This document shows, one piece after another, positions 35,211 through 43,660 of a stretch of DNA of 64,000 nucleotides. Position numbers and translations under genes: made by a program. The stretch comes from Bacteroidota bacterium (GTDB lineage: Bacteria > Bacteroidota > Bacteroidia > Bacteroidales > CAIWKO01), in contig JBAXND010000003.1 in NCBI GenBank assembly GCA_037133915.1, forward strand, positions 62,001 through 126,000, in the 5' to 3' direction. The notes beneath the pieces were generated by a model. That model did no database searches. It saw only the letters and a program-made list of their open reading frames with translations, and had not been told where the DNA came from. Each line of letters starts with the position of its first letter. Position 1 is the stretch's first letter.

Positions 35211-36557
35211 ATGAAGTACGATGTAATTATTATTGGCGCCGGTCCTGCCGGTTATGTTGCAGCAATTCGTGCCGGACAGGTAGGTATGAAAGCCGCTCTG
35301 GTTGAAAAGAAATACATGGGCGGCATGTGCCTGAACTGGGGCTGTATTCCTACAAAAGCACTTATTGAAAGTGCTCGCTATTTGGACCGTTTGAAACTTG
35401 CGGACGAATTTGGTATTGACGGCATTGACCAAAAGAAATTGGTTTTTAATTGGGAAAAAGCGAAAGCTCGTGCAAAACAGATATCTGCAAAGCTCAGCGG
35501 AGGTATAGGTTATCTGCTGAAGAAAAATGGTGTGGATGTAATTATCGGCGAGGCGCGGATTACCGGCGTTGGAACTATTTCGGTTGATAATAGAACTATT
35601 GAAGGTGACCATATAATAATTGCAACAGGAAGTTACCCGGCTAAAACAACGATTAAAGCCGATAAGAGGGGATTGCTTGAAATTGAAGATTTGCTTTCGA
35701 TTGAGAAGCTTCCCGCAAGTATTGCCATCGTTGGAAAAGGTGGTGTAGCTGTTGAAATGGCGCAGTTCTTTAACCTCATTGGAAAAGACGTTACGCTTGT
35801 GGCTCCCGATGAAATACTGTTGCCAAAAGCCGATGCTTTTTTAAATGATTTCATTACAAAGCGAATGAAAAAAAGTGGTATTAACATTATCACTGAAGAT
35901 AACATCGGCGAATTTAAAAACGGTGAGCTGATTGTCGGCAACGAGAAAATAGTTGCAGAACTGGTGCTGAACGCATCAATGCGGAAAGCTGTTATCCCTG
36001 CAGCTGATTTTGATATTCCATTAACCGAAGACGGTTATATAAAAACGAATGAAAATCTGGAGACCGGTATTAAAGAACTTTACGCAATCGGAGATGTGAA
36101 TGGATTGAGTTATCTGGCACATGTGGCGTCAGCACAGGGTATCTGGTTGATAAATCACATCAAGGGAATTAAAGATAGATTTGATTTAAAATCATGGCCA
36201 CAGAATTTTTACACCGTACCGGAAATGGCGCAGATAGGACTTACCGAGCAGCAGCTTAACGATGAAGGCATTGATTACAAACTGAATGAATTTCCTTTGT
36301 CTGCAAACGGAAAAGCGCTTATTGAAGGTAATACAGAAGGAATGGTTCGTTTACTTTCAGATAAGAAATACGGGCAGGTGCTCGGAGTGCAGATTATTGC
36401 CGCACATGCAACGGATATGATTGCAGAAGCCGCCGCCTATATGCAGATTGAAGGAACTGTTTATGATATTGCGCAAACGATTCATGCACATCCTACCGTT
36501 TCTGAAATTTTTATGGAAGCCGGATTTGACGCGGTTGACAAAGCGATTCATAAATGA
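35211..36557 (+). CDS. lpdA: Dihydrolipoyl dehydrogenase E3
   Basis: 448 residues, a flavoprotein disulfide reductase. FAD motif GAGPAGYVAAIRAGQ, redox disulfide GGMCLNWGCIPTKA (the family usually has Ser where Thr is here), NAD motif IVGKGGVAVEMAQFF (with Lys in place of the usual second Gly region), second FAD motif LYAIGDVNG, and the active-site HAHPTVSEIFMEA at the C-terminus. It re-oxidises the lipoyl arm of E2. It is the fourth gene of the operon; 110 nt separate it from the lipoate ligase. Confidence 0.94.
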   Translation: MKYDVIIIGAGPAGYVAAIRAGQVGMKAALVEKKYMGGMCLNWGCIPTKALIESARYLDRLKLADEFGIDGIDQKKLVFNWEKAKARAKQISAKLSGGIGYLLKKNGVDVIIGEARITGVGTISVDNRTIEGDHIIIATGSYPAKTTIKADKRGLLEIEDLLSIEKLPASIAIVGKGGVAVEMAQFFNLIGKDVTLVAPDEILLPKADAFLNDFITKRMKKSGINIITEDNIGEFKNGELIVGNEKIVAELVLNASMRKAVIPAADFDIPLTEDGYIKTNENLETGIKELYAIGDVNGLSYLAHVASAQGIWLINHIKGIKDRFDLKSWPQNFYTVPEMAQIGLTEQQLNDEGIDYKLNEFPLSANGKALIEGNTEGMVRLLSDKKYGQVLGVQIIAAHATDMIAEAAAYMQIEGTVYDIAQTIHAHPTVSEIFMEAGFDAVDKAIHK

Positions 36558-36566
36558 AATGATAAA

Positions 36567-36658
36567 TGATGAATTCTAAATTTTAAATTGGTTTGCGATT
36601 GATCTTTTAACAAATGTGAGAATTAGGTAATCTAAAATTTAGCATTTAAAATTCAAAA
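36567..36658. repeat. AT-rich imperfect inverted repeats
   Basis: Two related AT-rich segments (about 36567-36590 with GAATTCTAAATTTTAAATT and 36632-36658 with CTAAAATTTAGCATTTAAAATTC) are imperfect inverted copies around a non-repetitive centre. They fill the lpdA-lplA gap. It could be a degenerate intergenic repeat or simple base bias. Confidence 0.3.
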
Positions 36659-36667
36659 TATTTCTCT

Positions 36668-37282
36668 ATGCAGGCTGTTTTGCAATCATACAACCTTCCT
36701 GATAAATTTTTGATTGATGGTGATTTCAACGGTTTTCATTGTCTGGTGTGGCAACCGGCTAAAATGGTTGTGGTGCTGGGCGCATCGAATAAAATAGAAA
36801 CGTCTGTTATTATTGAAAATGCCGAAGCTGATGGCGTTGAAGTAATGAAGCGTCCGAGCGGTGGGGAAAGTGTGGTGCTGAGCCCGCACATGCTCGCTGT
36901 TTCAGTTGCTTTTGAAACAACTGAGCTGAAAGACCCGCATCAGTATTTTACGAAAATAAATTCTGCCATCATCAAATCCCTTGAGACATGCGGCATACAA
37001 AACCTGCATTCGAAAGGGATTTCCGATATTGCCATTGGAGAAAAAAAGATACTTGGCTCTTCGATTTATCGTGCATCAGGGCGTGTGCTGTATCATGCAG
37101 TTCTGAATGTTTCTGAAGATATTTCGGTCTTTGGCCGCTATCTTAAACATCCTGCAAAAGAACCCGATTATCGCAAAAATCGCAGGCATGACGAATTTGT
37201 TACATCGCTTGCTGCTGCCGGGTTTAATTGCGATATGGATATTTTGAAAAATGCGCTGGAGGTGAATCTGAATCTTCTCTGA
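36668..37282 (+). CDS. lplA: Lipoate-protein ligase family protein
   Basis: 204 residues of the biotin/lipoate ligase fold. The lipoyl-binding strand is KRPSGGESVVL (RxSGG form) and the lysine loop is DIAIGEKKILGSSIYR. It is shorter than E. coli LplA (about 338), lacking the C-terminal accessory domain, as in several bipartite or minimal ligases. Location directly after lpdA suggests it attaches lipoate to the E2 encoded three genes upstream. Octanoyltransferase activity (LipM-like) is the alternative. Confidence 0.8.
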   Translation: MQAVLQSYNLPDKFLIDGDFNGFHCLVWQPAKMVVVLGASNKIETSVIIENAEADGVEVMKRPSGGESVVLSPHMLAVSVAFETTELKDPHQYFTKINSAIIKSLETCGIQNLHSKGISDIAIGEKKILGSSIYRASGRVLYHAVLNVSEDISVFGRYLKHPAKEPDYRKNRRHDEFVTSLAAAGFNCDMDILKNALEVNLNLL

Positions 37283-37299
37283 TTTTCAGTTTCTTTAGT

Positions 37300-37307
37300 T
37301 ACTTTTG
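37300..37307 (+). promoter_or_regulatory. -7 box upstream of the DUF2877-fdrA-ylbE genes
   Basis: TACTTTTG matches TAnnTTTG and ends 25 nt before ATG 37333. No good -33 element. It suggests that the carbamoyltransferase genes start a transcript separate from the pdh operon. Confidence 0.45.
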
Positions 37308-37332
37308 TGACGATTTTTTCATACCTTATTCA

Positions 37333-38178
37333 ATGAAGATCCTGAGCCGCGGTGACCGTATTTCCGAAGGACACTATACTGTTCACAGCCGTTTTGAACG
37401 GGTGGTGAATTATAATTCCAACTGTAAACTTCTCTCCTTCGTTTCTGCCGCTATTGGAAATGGACCTGTAAACATTGTAATTGAAAGCAAACTGCGGGCA
37501 TTGCCTGCGGAGATTCTGATATTGCCTGATAAATTTGTATTTGGAATTGAAAGTATTGATATTTCTGATATTCCTGTGTATGATTCAAAACTGAAAATTC
37601 TGCATTCTGAGCAAACCATTTTGAAGGAAAATCTTGATGCTTTGAAGCAAACACTAGCCTCTCATGCTTCGGAATACAGTCTGGCATTCCTTTTTGACGA
37701 ACAGCGAAAATTGAATTTTGCAACGGGTTTTGAAAAGAACCTGCTGGAAACTTTTGAAAATGCTATTGCTCAATTGCGAAAGGGTGAAATTGAACCGGGG
37801 ATTCAAAAACTTTCCGGTCTCGGACAAGGATTAACACCTGCAGGCGACGACTTCATTGTTGGAATATTGCTCGCACTGAATTTGACGGATGCTTTTTCCG
37901 GAAACGAGAAATCACGGGAGCTTCAAATGAGAATTAAATCCATGGCACAAACCAAAAATTTGATTTCACAAAGCAGCATTGTTCATGCTGCCGATGGATA
38001 TTTTGCTGAAATTGTTAAAATTTTCGCACAATCTTTCTGCAACAAACGTTTTAGTGAAAATGATGCATTAATCTTACAACTTCTTAATGTTGGCGAAAGC
38101 TCAGGGGCGGATATGCTCAGCGGATTTTTGTTTACTTTTGTTTCAGACAAATTTCATGGATTACAAGTAAAAATATAA
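37333..38178 (+). CDS. allH: DUF2877 protein (AllH/YlbF-like)
   Basis: About 281 residues. The DUF2877 hallmark is LSGLGQGLTPAGDDFIVGILLAL (about residues 155-177), and the C-terminus has GESSGADMLSGFLF. In E. coli the related YlbF is encoded with FdrA and YlbE, and the trio has been assigned to oxamate carbamoyltransferase (AllF-AllG-AllH) in anaerobic allantoin use. The reading frame extends upstream to 37228, but ATG 37333, after the -7 box at 37300, gives the natural N-terminus (MKILSRGDR). fdrA follows after 3 nt. Confidence 0.82.
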   Translation: MKILSRGDRISEGHYTVHSRFERVVNYNSNCKLLSFVSAAIGNGPVNIVIESKLRALPAEILILPDKFVFGIESIDISDIPVYDSKLKILHSEQTILKENLDALKQTLASHASEYSLAFLFDEQRKLNFATGFEKNLLETFENAIAQLRKGEIEPGIQKLSGLGQGLTPAGDDFIVGILLALNLTDAFSGNEKSRELQMRIKSMAQTKNLISQSSIVHAADGYFAEIVKIFAQSFCNKRFSENDALILQLLNVGESSGADMLSGFLFTFVSDKFHGLQVKI

Positions 38179-38181
38179 ATC

Positions 38182-39723
38182 ATGATTATAAAAGGAATTG
38201 TTAAACAGGGCGAATACTATGATTCGGTGAGCCTGATGCTGCTTTCAAAAGATTTGCGCAAAACTGAAGGCATCACTGATTCTGCCGTGGTTATGGGAAC
38301 TAAAGAGAATAAGGCCATTTTGGAAATGTCCGGAATGCTGCTTCCTGAATTCAAAGATATTTCAGATAATGACTTGCTGATTTGTCTGAAGGCAGAAAAA
38401 CAGGAAGTCATTGACAGCGTGCTTGGCGGTATTGACGGCATGTTTAAGAAAATGAGAACAAAAGACGACGATACATCTACCTATGCACCCAAGAGTCTTG
38501 AAAGTGCACTGAAATCTGCACCCGGCGCGAACCTTTCACTGATTTCTGTTGCAGGACGTTTTGCTGCGCACGAAGCAATGAAAGCGCTGAAGAATGGACT
38601 TCACGTAATGATATTTTCTGATAATGTTACGATAGAAGAAGAGCTGGAACTTAAGAAATACGCGGCATCCAAAGGTTTATTGGTGATGGGCCCCGATTGC
38701 GGAACAGCCATTATTAATGGAGCGCCTCTGGCATTTGCAAATGTTGTGAACCGCGGCAATATTGGTATTGTTGCTGCATCAGGAACGGGATTGCAGGAAG
38801 TAAGCTGTGTAATATCGAACTTCGGTGCCGGTATTTCTCAGGCAATTGGTACCGGCGGCCGTGACCTTAAAAAGGAAATTGGCGGCATTATGTTTTTGCA
38901 GGCTTTACTGGCACTGAACAATGATCCGCAAACGGAAATTATAGTGCTGATATCAAAACCACCTCACGAAGAGGTGCTTGACAGGATTGTTGCCGAGATA
39001 AAAAAAATAAAGAAACCTGTGGTAGCGATTCTTATCGGCGGCGACAGCAAAAAAATAGAATCGGCAGGGGCAATTGCGGCAAATACACTCGAAGAAACCG
39101 GTATGATTGCTGCCGCGCTGGCACAGGGAAAAGAACTTGCAGGTATAAAAGCAGATATCGCGAAAGCTGATGAAAATATAGCTGCCCTTGCTATAAAAAT
39201 GCCAAAAGGAAAGGGACGTAAATATATTCGCGGACTATTCAGTGGCGGTACACTATGCGATGAAACACAACTCATTTTTAAGGATACCATCGGTTTTGTG
39301 TATGGCAATTCGCCGCTGAACAAGGATTATGTGTTGGATGATGTCTGGAAAAGTAAAGAGAACTGCATCATTGATTTGGGCGAAGATGAATTCACGGTGG
39401 GGCGTCCACACCCGATGATTGATTTCAGTCTGAGGAATAAAAAAATTCTGGATGAAGCTGCAGAAACTGATGTTGCTGTTATTTTGCTGGATGTTGTTTT
39501 GGGTTATGGTTCCAACCTTGATCCCGCTGCAGAACTTGTTCCCGTTATCCTTAAGGCAAAAGAAATGACGCGTGATCTTCATATCGTCTGTTCCATAACC
39601 GGAACCGAAAAAGACCCGCAGAATCGTCAGAAGGTTAAAAAGGAACTTGAAATGGCAGGTGCCATAGTTATGCCTTCGAATGCTGCTGCCAGCAAGCTTT
39701 CTATGAAAATCATTCAGAATTAG
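38182..39723 (+). CDS. fdrA: FdrA family protein (AllF-like carbamoyltransferase subunit)
   Basis: 513 residues. FdrA resembles succinyl-CoA synthetase alpha/ATP-citrate lyase: a CoA-binding-like Rossmann domain, GPDCGTAIINGAPLAFAN, and IVAASGTGLQEVSCVISNFG...GTGGRDLKKEIGG, which are the phosphohistidine-domain equivalents. The C-terminus has LFSGGTLCDE and TVGRPHPMID. Older annotation calls it acyl-CoA synthetase; E. coli FdrA has been assigned to oxamate carbamoyltransferase with YlbE and YlbF. The expected reaction is phosphorolysis of a ureido acid to carbamoyl phosphate. It sits between the AllH-like and DUF1116 genes, 3 nt after the former. Confidence 0.87.
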   Translation: MIIKGIVKQGEYYDSVSLMLLSKDLRKTEGITDSAVVMGTKENKAILEMSGMLLPEFKDISDNDLLICLKAEKQEVIDSVLGGIDGMFKKMRTKDDDTSTYAPKSLESALKSAPGANLSLISVAGRFAAHEAMKALKNGLHVMIFSDNVTIEEELELKKYAASKGLLVMGPDCGTAIINGAPLAFANVVNRGNIGIVAASGTGLQEVSCVISNFGAGISQAIGTGGRDLKKEIGGIMFLQALLALNNDPQTEIIVLISKPPHEEVLDRIVAEIKKIKKPVVAILIGGDSKKIESAGAIAANTLEETGMIAAALAQGKELAGIKADIAKADENIAALAIKMPKGKGRKYIRGLFSGGTLCDETQLIFKDTIGFVYGNSPLNKDYVLDDVWKSKENCIIDLGEDEFTVGRPHPMIDFSLRNKKILDEAAETDVAVILLDVVLGYGSNLDPAAELVPVILKAKEMTRDLHIVCSITGTEKDPQNRQKVKKELEMAGAIVMPSNAAASKLSMKIIQN

Positions 39724-39755
39724 AAATATTAATAGTTTGAAAATTTCCTTGTGTT

Positions 39756-41159
39756 ATGGCTATAAATGATTTGTTTGGTAAAGACCTTAATGTTATAAAT
39801 ACCGGCCTGGCATCGTTTGCCGAAAACCTTAACAACTGCGGCGTACATGCGGTCAATGTGGACTGGAAGCCGCCCGTGAATATTGCTAAAGAGCTGGTTG
39901 CGAAAATAGAGAAGAATGCCGATAAAATTGCTGCCGCTAACAAGCTTGCAACCGATAAAATATTATCCGGAATGCCTGTTGTGGTTGGTCTTGATGTTGC
40001 CCTGAATGTTATTCCGGGAATGAAAAAGAATCTTATTTTACATTCGGGTCCACCAATTACATGGGAACGCATGTGCGGTCCCACACGCGGCGCCATCATG
40101 GGAGCACTGATTTATGAAGGACTGGCGAAAGATATTTCCGAAGCGGAGAAACTGGCGTCGTCGGGTGCCATTGAATACGCACCTTGCCATGAGCATTCTT
40201 CGGTTGGTCCCATGGCGGGCATCATTTCCGCTTCTATGCCGGTGTGGATTGTTAAAAATGAGGCTTATGGGAATTTTGCTTACTGCACTCTGAACGAAGG
40301 ACTGGGCAAGGTGTTACGCTATGGTGCCTTCGGCGATGATGTAATCACCCGTCTGAAATGGATGGAGCAAATTATGTATCCTATTCTGAAAGATGCTGTG
40401 ACGCATCTGGGCCGTATCGACCTGAAAAGCATGATTGCGCAGGCTTTGCATATGGGTGACGAAGTTCACAACCGCAACCGTGCAGGTACCTCATTATTTT
40501 TCAGAGCCATCGCACCCGCCATTATGCGTACGGTAAAGAATATGGAAGACGCTGCTAAAGTACTGGAATTCATCAATGGCAACGACCATTTTTTCCTGAA
40601 CCTTTCCATGCCGGCTTCGAAAGCTGTATTGGATGCTGCGCGTAATATTGAGAACAGCAGCGTGGCAGTGGTGATGGCGCGCAATGGTACAGATTTCGGC
40701 GTACAGCTTGCCGGAACAGGAGATGCATGGTTCACGGGTGCTGCACTGGTGCCGGATGCACTTTATTTTCCGGGCTTCACAAAAGCAGATGCCAATCCCG
40801 ATATCGGCGACAGCGCAATTACTGAGACCGGTGGTCTTGGCGGATTTGCAATTGCCGCAGCGCCTGCTATCGTGCAGTTCGTGGGAGGCACAGCAAAGGA
40901 CGCTGTAAGCTACACCATGCAGATGTATGAAATAACGGCAGCAGAAAATAATATGTACCAGATACCCTATCTGAACTTCAGAGGAACACCCACAGGAATA
41001 GATGTTGTAAAGGTGATTGAAAAATCGCTGACACCGTTTATTGATACGGGTGTTGCTCATAAAAACCCCGGCGTCGGTCAGGTGGGAGCCGGTGTGCTGA
41101 GTGCGCCTATTGAGCCATTTATCAAGGCTTATGAAGGGTTGGCCGCGAAGCTGAAATAA
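39756..41159 (+). CDS. allG: DUF1116 family protein (AllG/YlbE-like)
   Basis: 467 residues of the DUF1116 family, which pairs with FdrA. Landmarks: VDWKPPVNIAKELVAKIE, SGPPITWERMCGPTRGAIMGALIYEG, YAPCHEHSSVGPMAGIIS, RNRAGTSLFFRAIAP and RNGTDFGVQLAGTGDAWFTG. The conserved Cys/His in PCHEHSSVGPM is a likely active-site region. With fdrA (32 nt upstream) and DUF2877 it completes the three-part carbamoyltransferase module. No carbamate kinase follows. The next gene is 195 nt away with weak inverted repeats in the gap. Confidence 0.87.
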   Translation: MAINDLFGKDLNVINTGLASFAENLNNCGVHAVNVDWKPPVNIAKELVAKIEKNADKIAAANKLATDKILSGMPVVVGLDVALNVIPGMKKNLILHSGPPITWERMCGPTRGAIMGALIYEGLAKDISEAEKLASSGAIEYAPCHEHSSVGPMAGIISASMPVWIVKNEAYGNFAYCTLNEGLGKVLRYGAFGDDVITRLKWMEQIMYPILKDAVTHLGRIDLKSMIAQALHMGDEVHNRNRAGTSLFFRAIAPAIMRTVKNMEDAAKVLEFINGNDHFFLNLSMPASKAVLDAARNIENSSVAVVMARNGTDFGVQLAGTGDAWFTGAALVPDALYFPGFTKADANPDIGDSAITETGGLGGFAIAAAPAIVQFVGGTAKDAVSYTMQMYEITAAENNMYQIPYLNFRGTPTGIDVVKVIEKSLTPFIDTGVAHKNPGVGQVGAGVLSAPIEPFIKAYEGLAAKLK

Positions 41160-41180
41160 AACGATTTGTTAAAATAGAAA

Positions 41181-41212
41181 GGTGAAATCACCGGCTTTTT
41201 ATAAAATGAGCC
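41181..41212 (+). terminator. Two adjacent short inverted repeats (possible terminator)
   Basis: GGTGAAATCACC is followed at once by GGCT...AGCC (41193-41212) around a TTTTATAAAA palindrome, just after the DUF1116 stop. The stems are short and the T-run is within the second stem, so termination is uncertain. Confidence 0.3.
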
Positions 41213-41354
41213 TCAATCTTACATTTAGGGCTTTTGATGATATTTTGCACTCCTTATTTTTAGTTTAATTGAATAAAAATTACGTAATTTTACCTTCGCA
41301 TTAAGCAGAACCCAAATAATTTCTAATAATAATTATACGTAGGAGATTTTAATA

Positions 41355-42170
41355 ATGAAGAATGAAGAGTTTTTTCAATTTATGAATGACATTCAGGTTT
41401 ATGACCTTACTCAACGCTTAAGCATTCATACACCGCCCTGGCCAAGTTATATGCCATTGGGAATTCAGTATTTCAAAAGGCTGGCAGGAGCACATATGGG
41501 ACAGGGTGCCAATGGGCAGATTATCACAACCAGTAACCATGTGGGAACACATATCGACGGAGAAATTCATTTTCATGCAAGTGGTCGCACCATTGGTGAT
41601 GTTCCCATCGAAGAATGGATTGGCCCCGGTGTTGTTGTGGATATTTCTGATGAGGTTGGCGATTACGACCTGTATTCACCGGAAATGCTGATGAAAAAAG
41701 CAGAAATCAAAAAAGGTGATATCCTTATTATCAATACCGGTTATCATAAATATGCATGGGATCAGGAAGGTTCTGACGAGCTGCGTTATTTTGTGAAACA
41801 TCCCGGACCAAGTCCCGAATTCCACGAATGGGCGCTTGATATGAAAATAAAATGGATTGGTGTGGACTGCGGAAGTGCCGATCATCCCATGAATACAATC
41901 ATCCGTAACTGGCACCCGAAAGCTTTCATTGAAGCTGATAAAAAATTAAAAGCCAAATACGGCAAAGACTGGGATGAAATGTTCCCCACAGAAGAGTTTT
42001 ATCAGGTGATGCACCTGAAGCTCTTCCCGAAAAAATTAGTGCATGCTGAAAATATCGGTGGCGATATTGCAAAGCTCAGCAACAAACGCGTATGGATTGG
42101 TTTATTCCCACTCCGCGGTATCGAGCTTGAGTCATCGATGTGCCGTCTTGTTGCGCTTGCACCGAAATAA
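41355..42170 (+). CDS. Cyclase family metal-dependent hydrolase
   Basis: 271 residues, of the cyclase (kynurenine formamidase/isatin hydrolase) family. The metal motif is HVGTHIDGEIHFH (His62, His66, Asp68, His72); the family normally has Pro where Glu70 occurs here. Later DCGSADHPMN and HAENIGGDIAKL match conserved parts. Family members hydrolyse cyclic or aryl amides such as isatin and N-formylkynurenine. By context it may open an oxidised nitrogen heterocycle. An AGGAG ribosome-binding site (41342-41346) lies 8 nt before the ATG. It ends just before a clear terminator at 42196. Confidence 0.85.
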   Translation: MKNEEFFQFMNDIQVYDLTQRLSIHTPPWPSYMPLGIQYFKRLAGAHMGQGANGQIITTSNHVGTHIDGEIHFHASGRTIGDVPIEEWIGPGVVVDISDEVGDYDLYSPEMLMKKAEIKKGDILIINTGYHKYAWDQEGSDELRYFVKHPGPSPEFHEWALDMKIKWIGVDCGSADHPMNTIIRNWHPKAFIEADKKLKAKYGKDWDEMFPTEEFYQVMHLKLFPKKLVHAENIGGDIAKLSNKRVWIGLFPLRGIELESSMCRLVALAPK

Positions 42171-42195
42171 GAAAAATTTAAATTGTATTGCAAAT

Positions 42196-42229
42196 CAAGT
42201 ATCGAACATTCGGTACTTGGTTTGTTTTT
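42196..42229 (+). terminator. Rho-independent terminator after the cyclase gene
   Basis: An 11-bp stem (CAAGTATCGAA / TTCGGTACTTG, one T-G wobble) with a 2 nt apex is followed by GTTTGTTTTT. It lies 25 nt past the cyclase stop and 85 nt before the next gene, so the molybdenum hydroxylase genes may be on a separate or attenuated transcript. Confidence 0.82.
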
Positions 42230-42314
42230 CAGAGTAGGCTAAGATTGTTATTTTTTGATTTAATCTAAATCAGTAAACAGAGTTTCCTGTCACTATTTAT
42301 TAATTTTTGACATT

Positions 42315-43169
42315 ATGCCCATATCGCACGAATTTACTTATTGCAAGCCTGCAACCTTGCGGGAAGCATTGAAAACGCTCACCAAATTCGGAAATAACGC
42401 TCGTATTCTCGCCGGTGGTACCGATCTGGTTGTGCGTCTGAAAGAAGGCATTGAAGAGCCTGCAATGCTTATTGACATCAAAGCAATTGATGAACTCAAA
42501 AAGATTGAGCTCATTGGGCGCCGCCTGCATATTGGCGCATTGGTCACATTTACCGACCTGATAAATTCTACCATCGTGAAGGAAGAATTTCCGTTGCTGC
42601 ATGAAGCCTCAAAAACCGTTGCTTCTGTGGGAACACGCAACCGTGCTACAGTGGTTGGAAATATCTGCTCAGCGGTTCCTTCGCTCGATTCAGGTCCGGC
42701 ATTGCTGAACTATGATGCCATTGTCTGTGTGAAAAGTGCCAGAGGGAAACGAAATATTCCTATCAGCCAATGGTTCACCGGTCCGAAGAAAACAATGCGT
42801 GAACCCGATGAGATTGTTACCGGATTAATTATTCCGCGCGTGAAGGGAAAACACCGTGCATATTACGGAAAATTAGGCCGCTATTCAGGTGAGGATCTGG
42901 CTCAGGCAGGGGTTGGTATTCTTGGCTTCCGCAACGACCAATACCGCATCGCGTATTGTGCTGTTGGGCCGGTACCGCGCCGTGCCGAGAAACTCGAAGC
43001 GCTTTTATTCGGAAAGAAAATAACGGATGAACTGATTGAACAATGCAAGCAACTCATTGAAGAAGAAATCAGTCCCATCACAGATATAAGGGCCAGCAAG
43101 GAATACCGCATGCACATGGTCAAAACCATGTTCGAGCGTGGCATCAGGCAGGTAACCGCAAAGAAATAA
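42315..43169 (+). CDS. Molybdenum hydroxylase FAD subunit (CoxM/XdhB-like)
   Basis: 284 residues. This subunit passes electrons from the iron-sulfur subunit to NAD or another acceptor. The FAD pattern is ARILAGGTDLVVRLKEG, and TVASVGTRNRATVVGNICSAVPSLDSGPALLNYDA is the second conserved stretch; a C-terminal CO-dehydrogenase flavoprotein domain follows (YYGKLGRYSGEDLAQAGVGI). Order FAD-FeS-Mo is as in many xanthine dehydrogenase/aldehyde oxidoreductase operons. 29 nt to the 2Fe-2S subunit. Confidence 0.92.
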   Translation: MPISHEFTYCKPATLREALKTLTKFGNNARILAGGTDLVVRLKEGIEEPAMLIDIKAIDELKKIELIGRRLHIGALVTFTDLINSTIVKEEFPLLHEASKTVASVGTRNRATVVGNICSAVPSLDSGPALLNYDAIVCVKSARGKRNIPISQWFTGPKKTMREPDEIVTGLIIPRVKGKHRAYYGKLGRYSGEDLAQAGVGILGFRNDQYRIAYCAVGPVPRRAEKLEALLFGKKITDELIEQCKQLIEEEISPITDIRASKEYRMHMVKTMFERGIRQVTAKK

Positions 43170-43198
43170 TTTATTATCGTAAAATAATATCTAAGGAT

Positions 43199-43657
43199 AT
43201 GTCTAAAATAACGATCAGGTTAAATAACGAAAACCGCAGCGTTGAAGTTGATCCGAATGATGTCCTGCTGGATGTCCTGAGAGACAAGCTTGGCGCGAAA
43301 AGCCCAAAATGTGGCTGTGACCGGGGCGACTGTGGCGCTTGTGCCGTTTTATTCAATGGGAAAAGCGTTCGGTCATGTCTTATTCTCGCCATTGAAGCTG
43401 ATGGACAAGAAATCATCACCGCCGAAGGATTATCAGGCAAAGATCTTTCACCGGTACAAAATGCTTTTGTGGAATTCAATTCATTCCAGTGCGGTTTCTG
43501 CGCTCCGGGCATCATCATTTCAGCCACCGAGCTGCTTAATAACAACCCTTCTCCTACACGTGAAGATGTAAAAGAAGCACTCTCAGGAAATCTTTGCAGA
43601 TGCACGGGTTACACACCGATAATTGATGCAGTAGTTAGTTGTTCCAAAACCGAGTAA
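43199..43657 (+). CDS. Molybdenum hydroxylase 2Fe-2S subunit (CoxS/XdhC-like)
   Basis: 152 residues. The plant-type 2Fe-2S cluster is in CGCDRGDCGACAVLFNGKSVRSC and the second cluster domain has QCGFCAPGIII...NLCRCTGYTPI, giving the full set of eight cysteines. ATG 43201 (in GATATGTCTAAA) is the likely start; the frame opens two bases earlier. It transfers electrons from the Mo centre to FAD. 3 nt before the Mo subunit. Confidence 0.93.
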   Translation: MSKITIRLNNENRSVEVDPNDVLLDVLRDKLGAKSPKCGCDRGDCGACAVLFNGKSVRSCLILAIEADGQEIITAEGLSGKDLSPVQNAFVEFNSFQCGFCAPGIIISATELLNNNPSPTREDVKEALSGNLCRCTGYTPIIDAVVSCSKTE

Positions 43658-43660
43658 GCC

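Noticed and set aside
40494..41060. 188-residue antisense frame in the DUF1116 gene
   Set aside because: Shadow frame with biased composition; the plus-strand gene is well supported.
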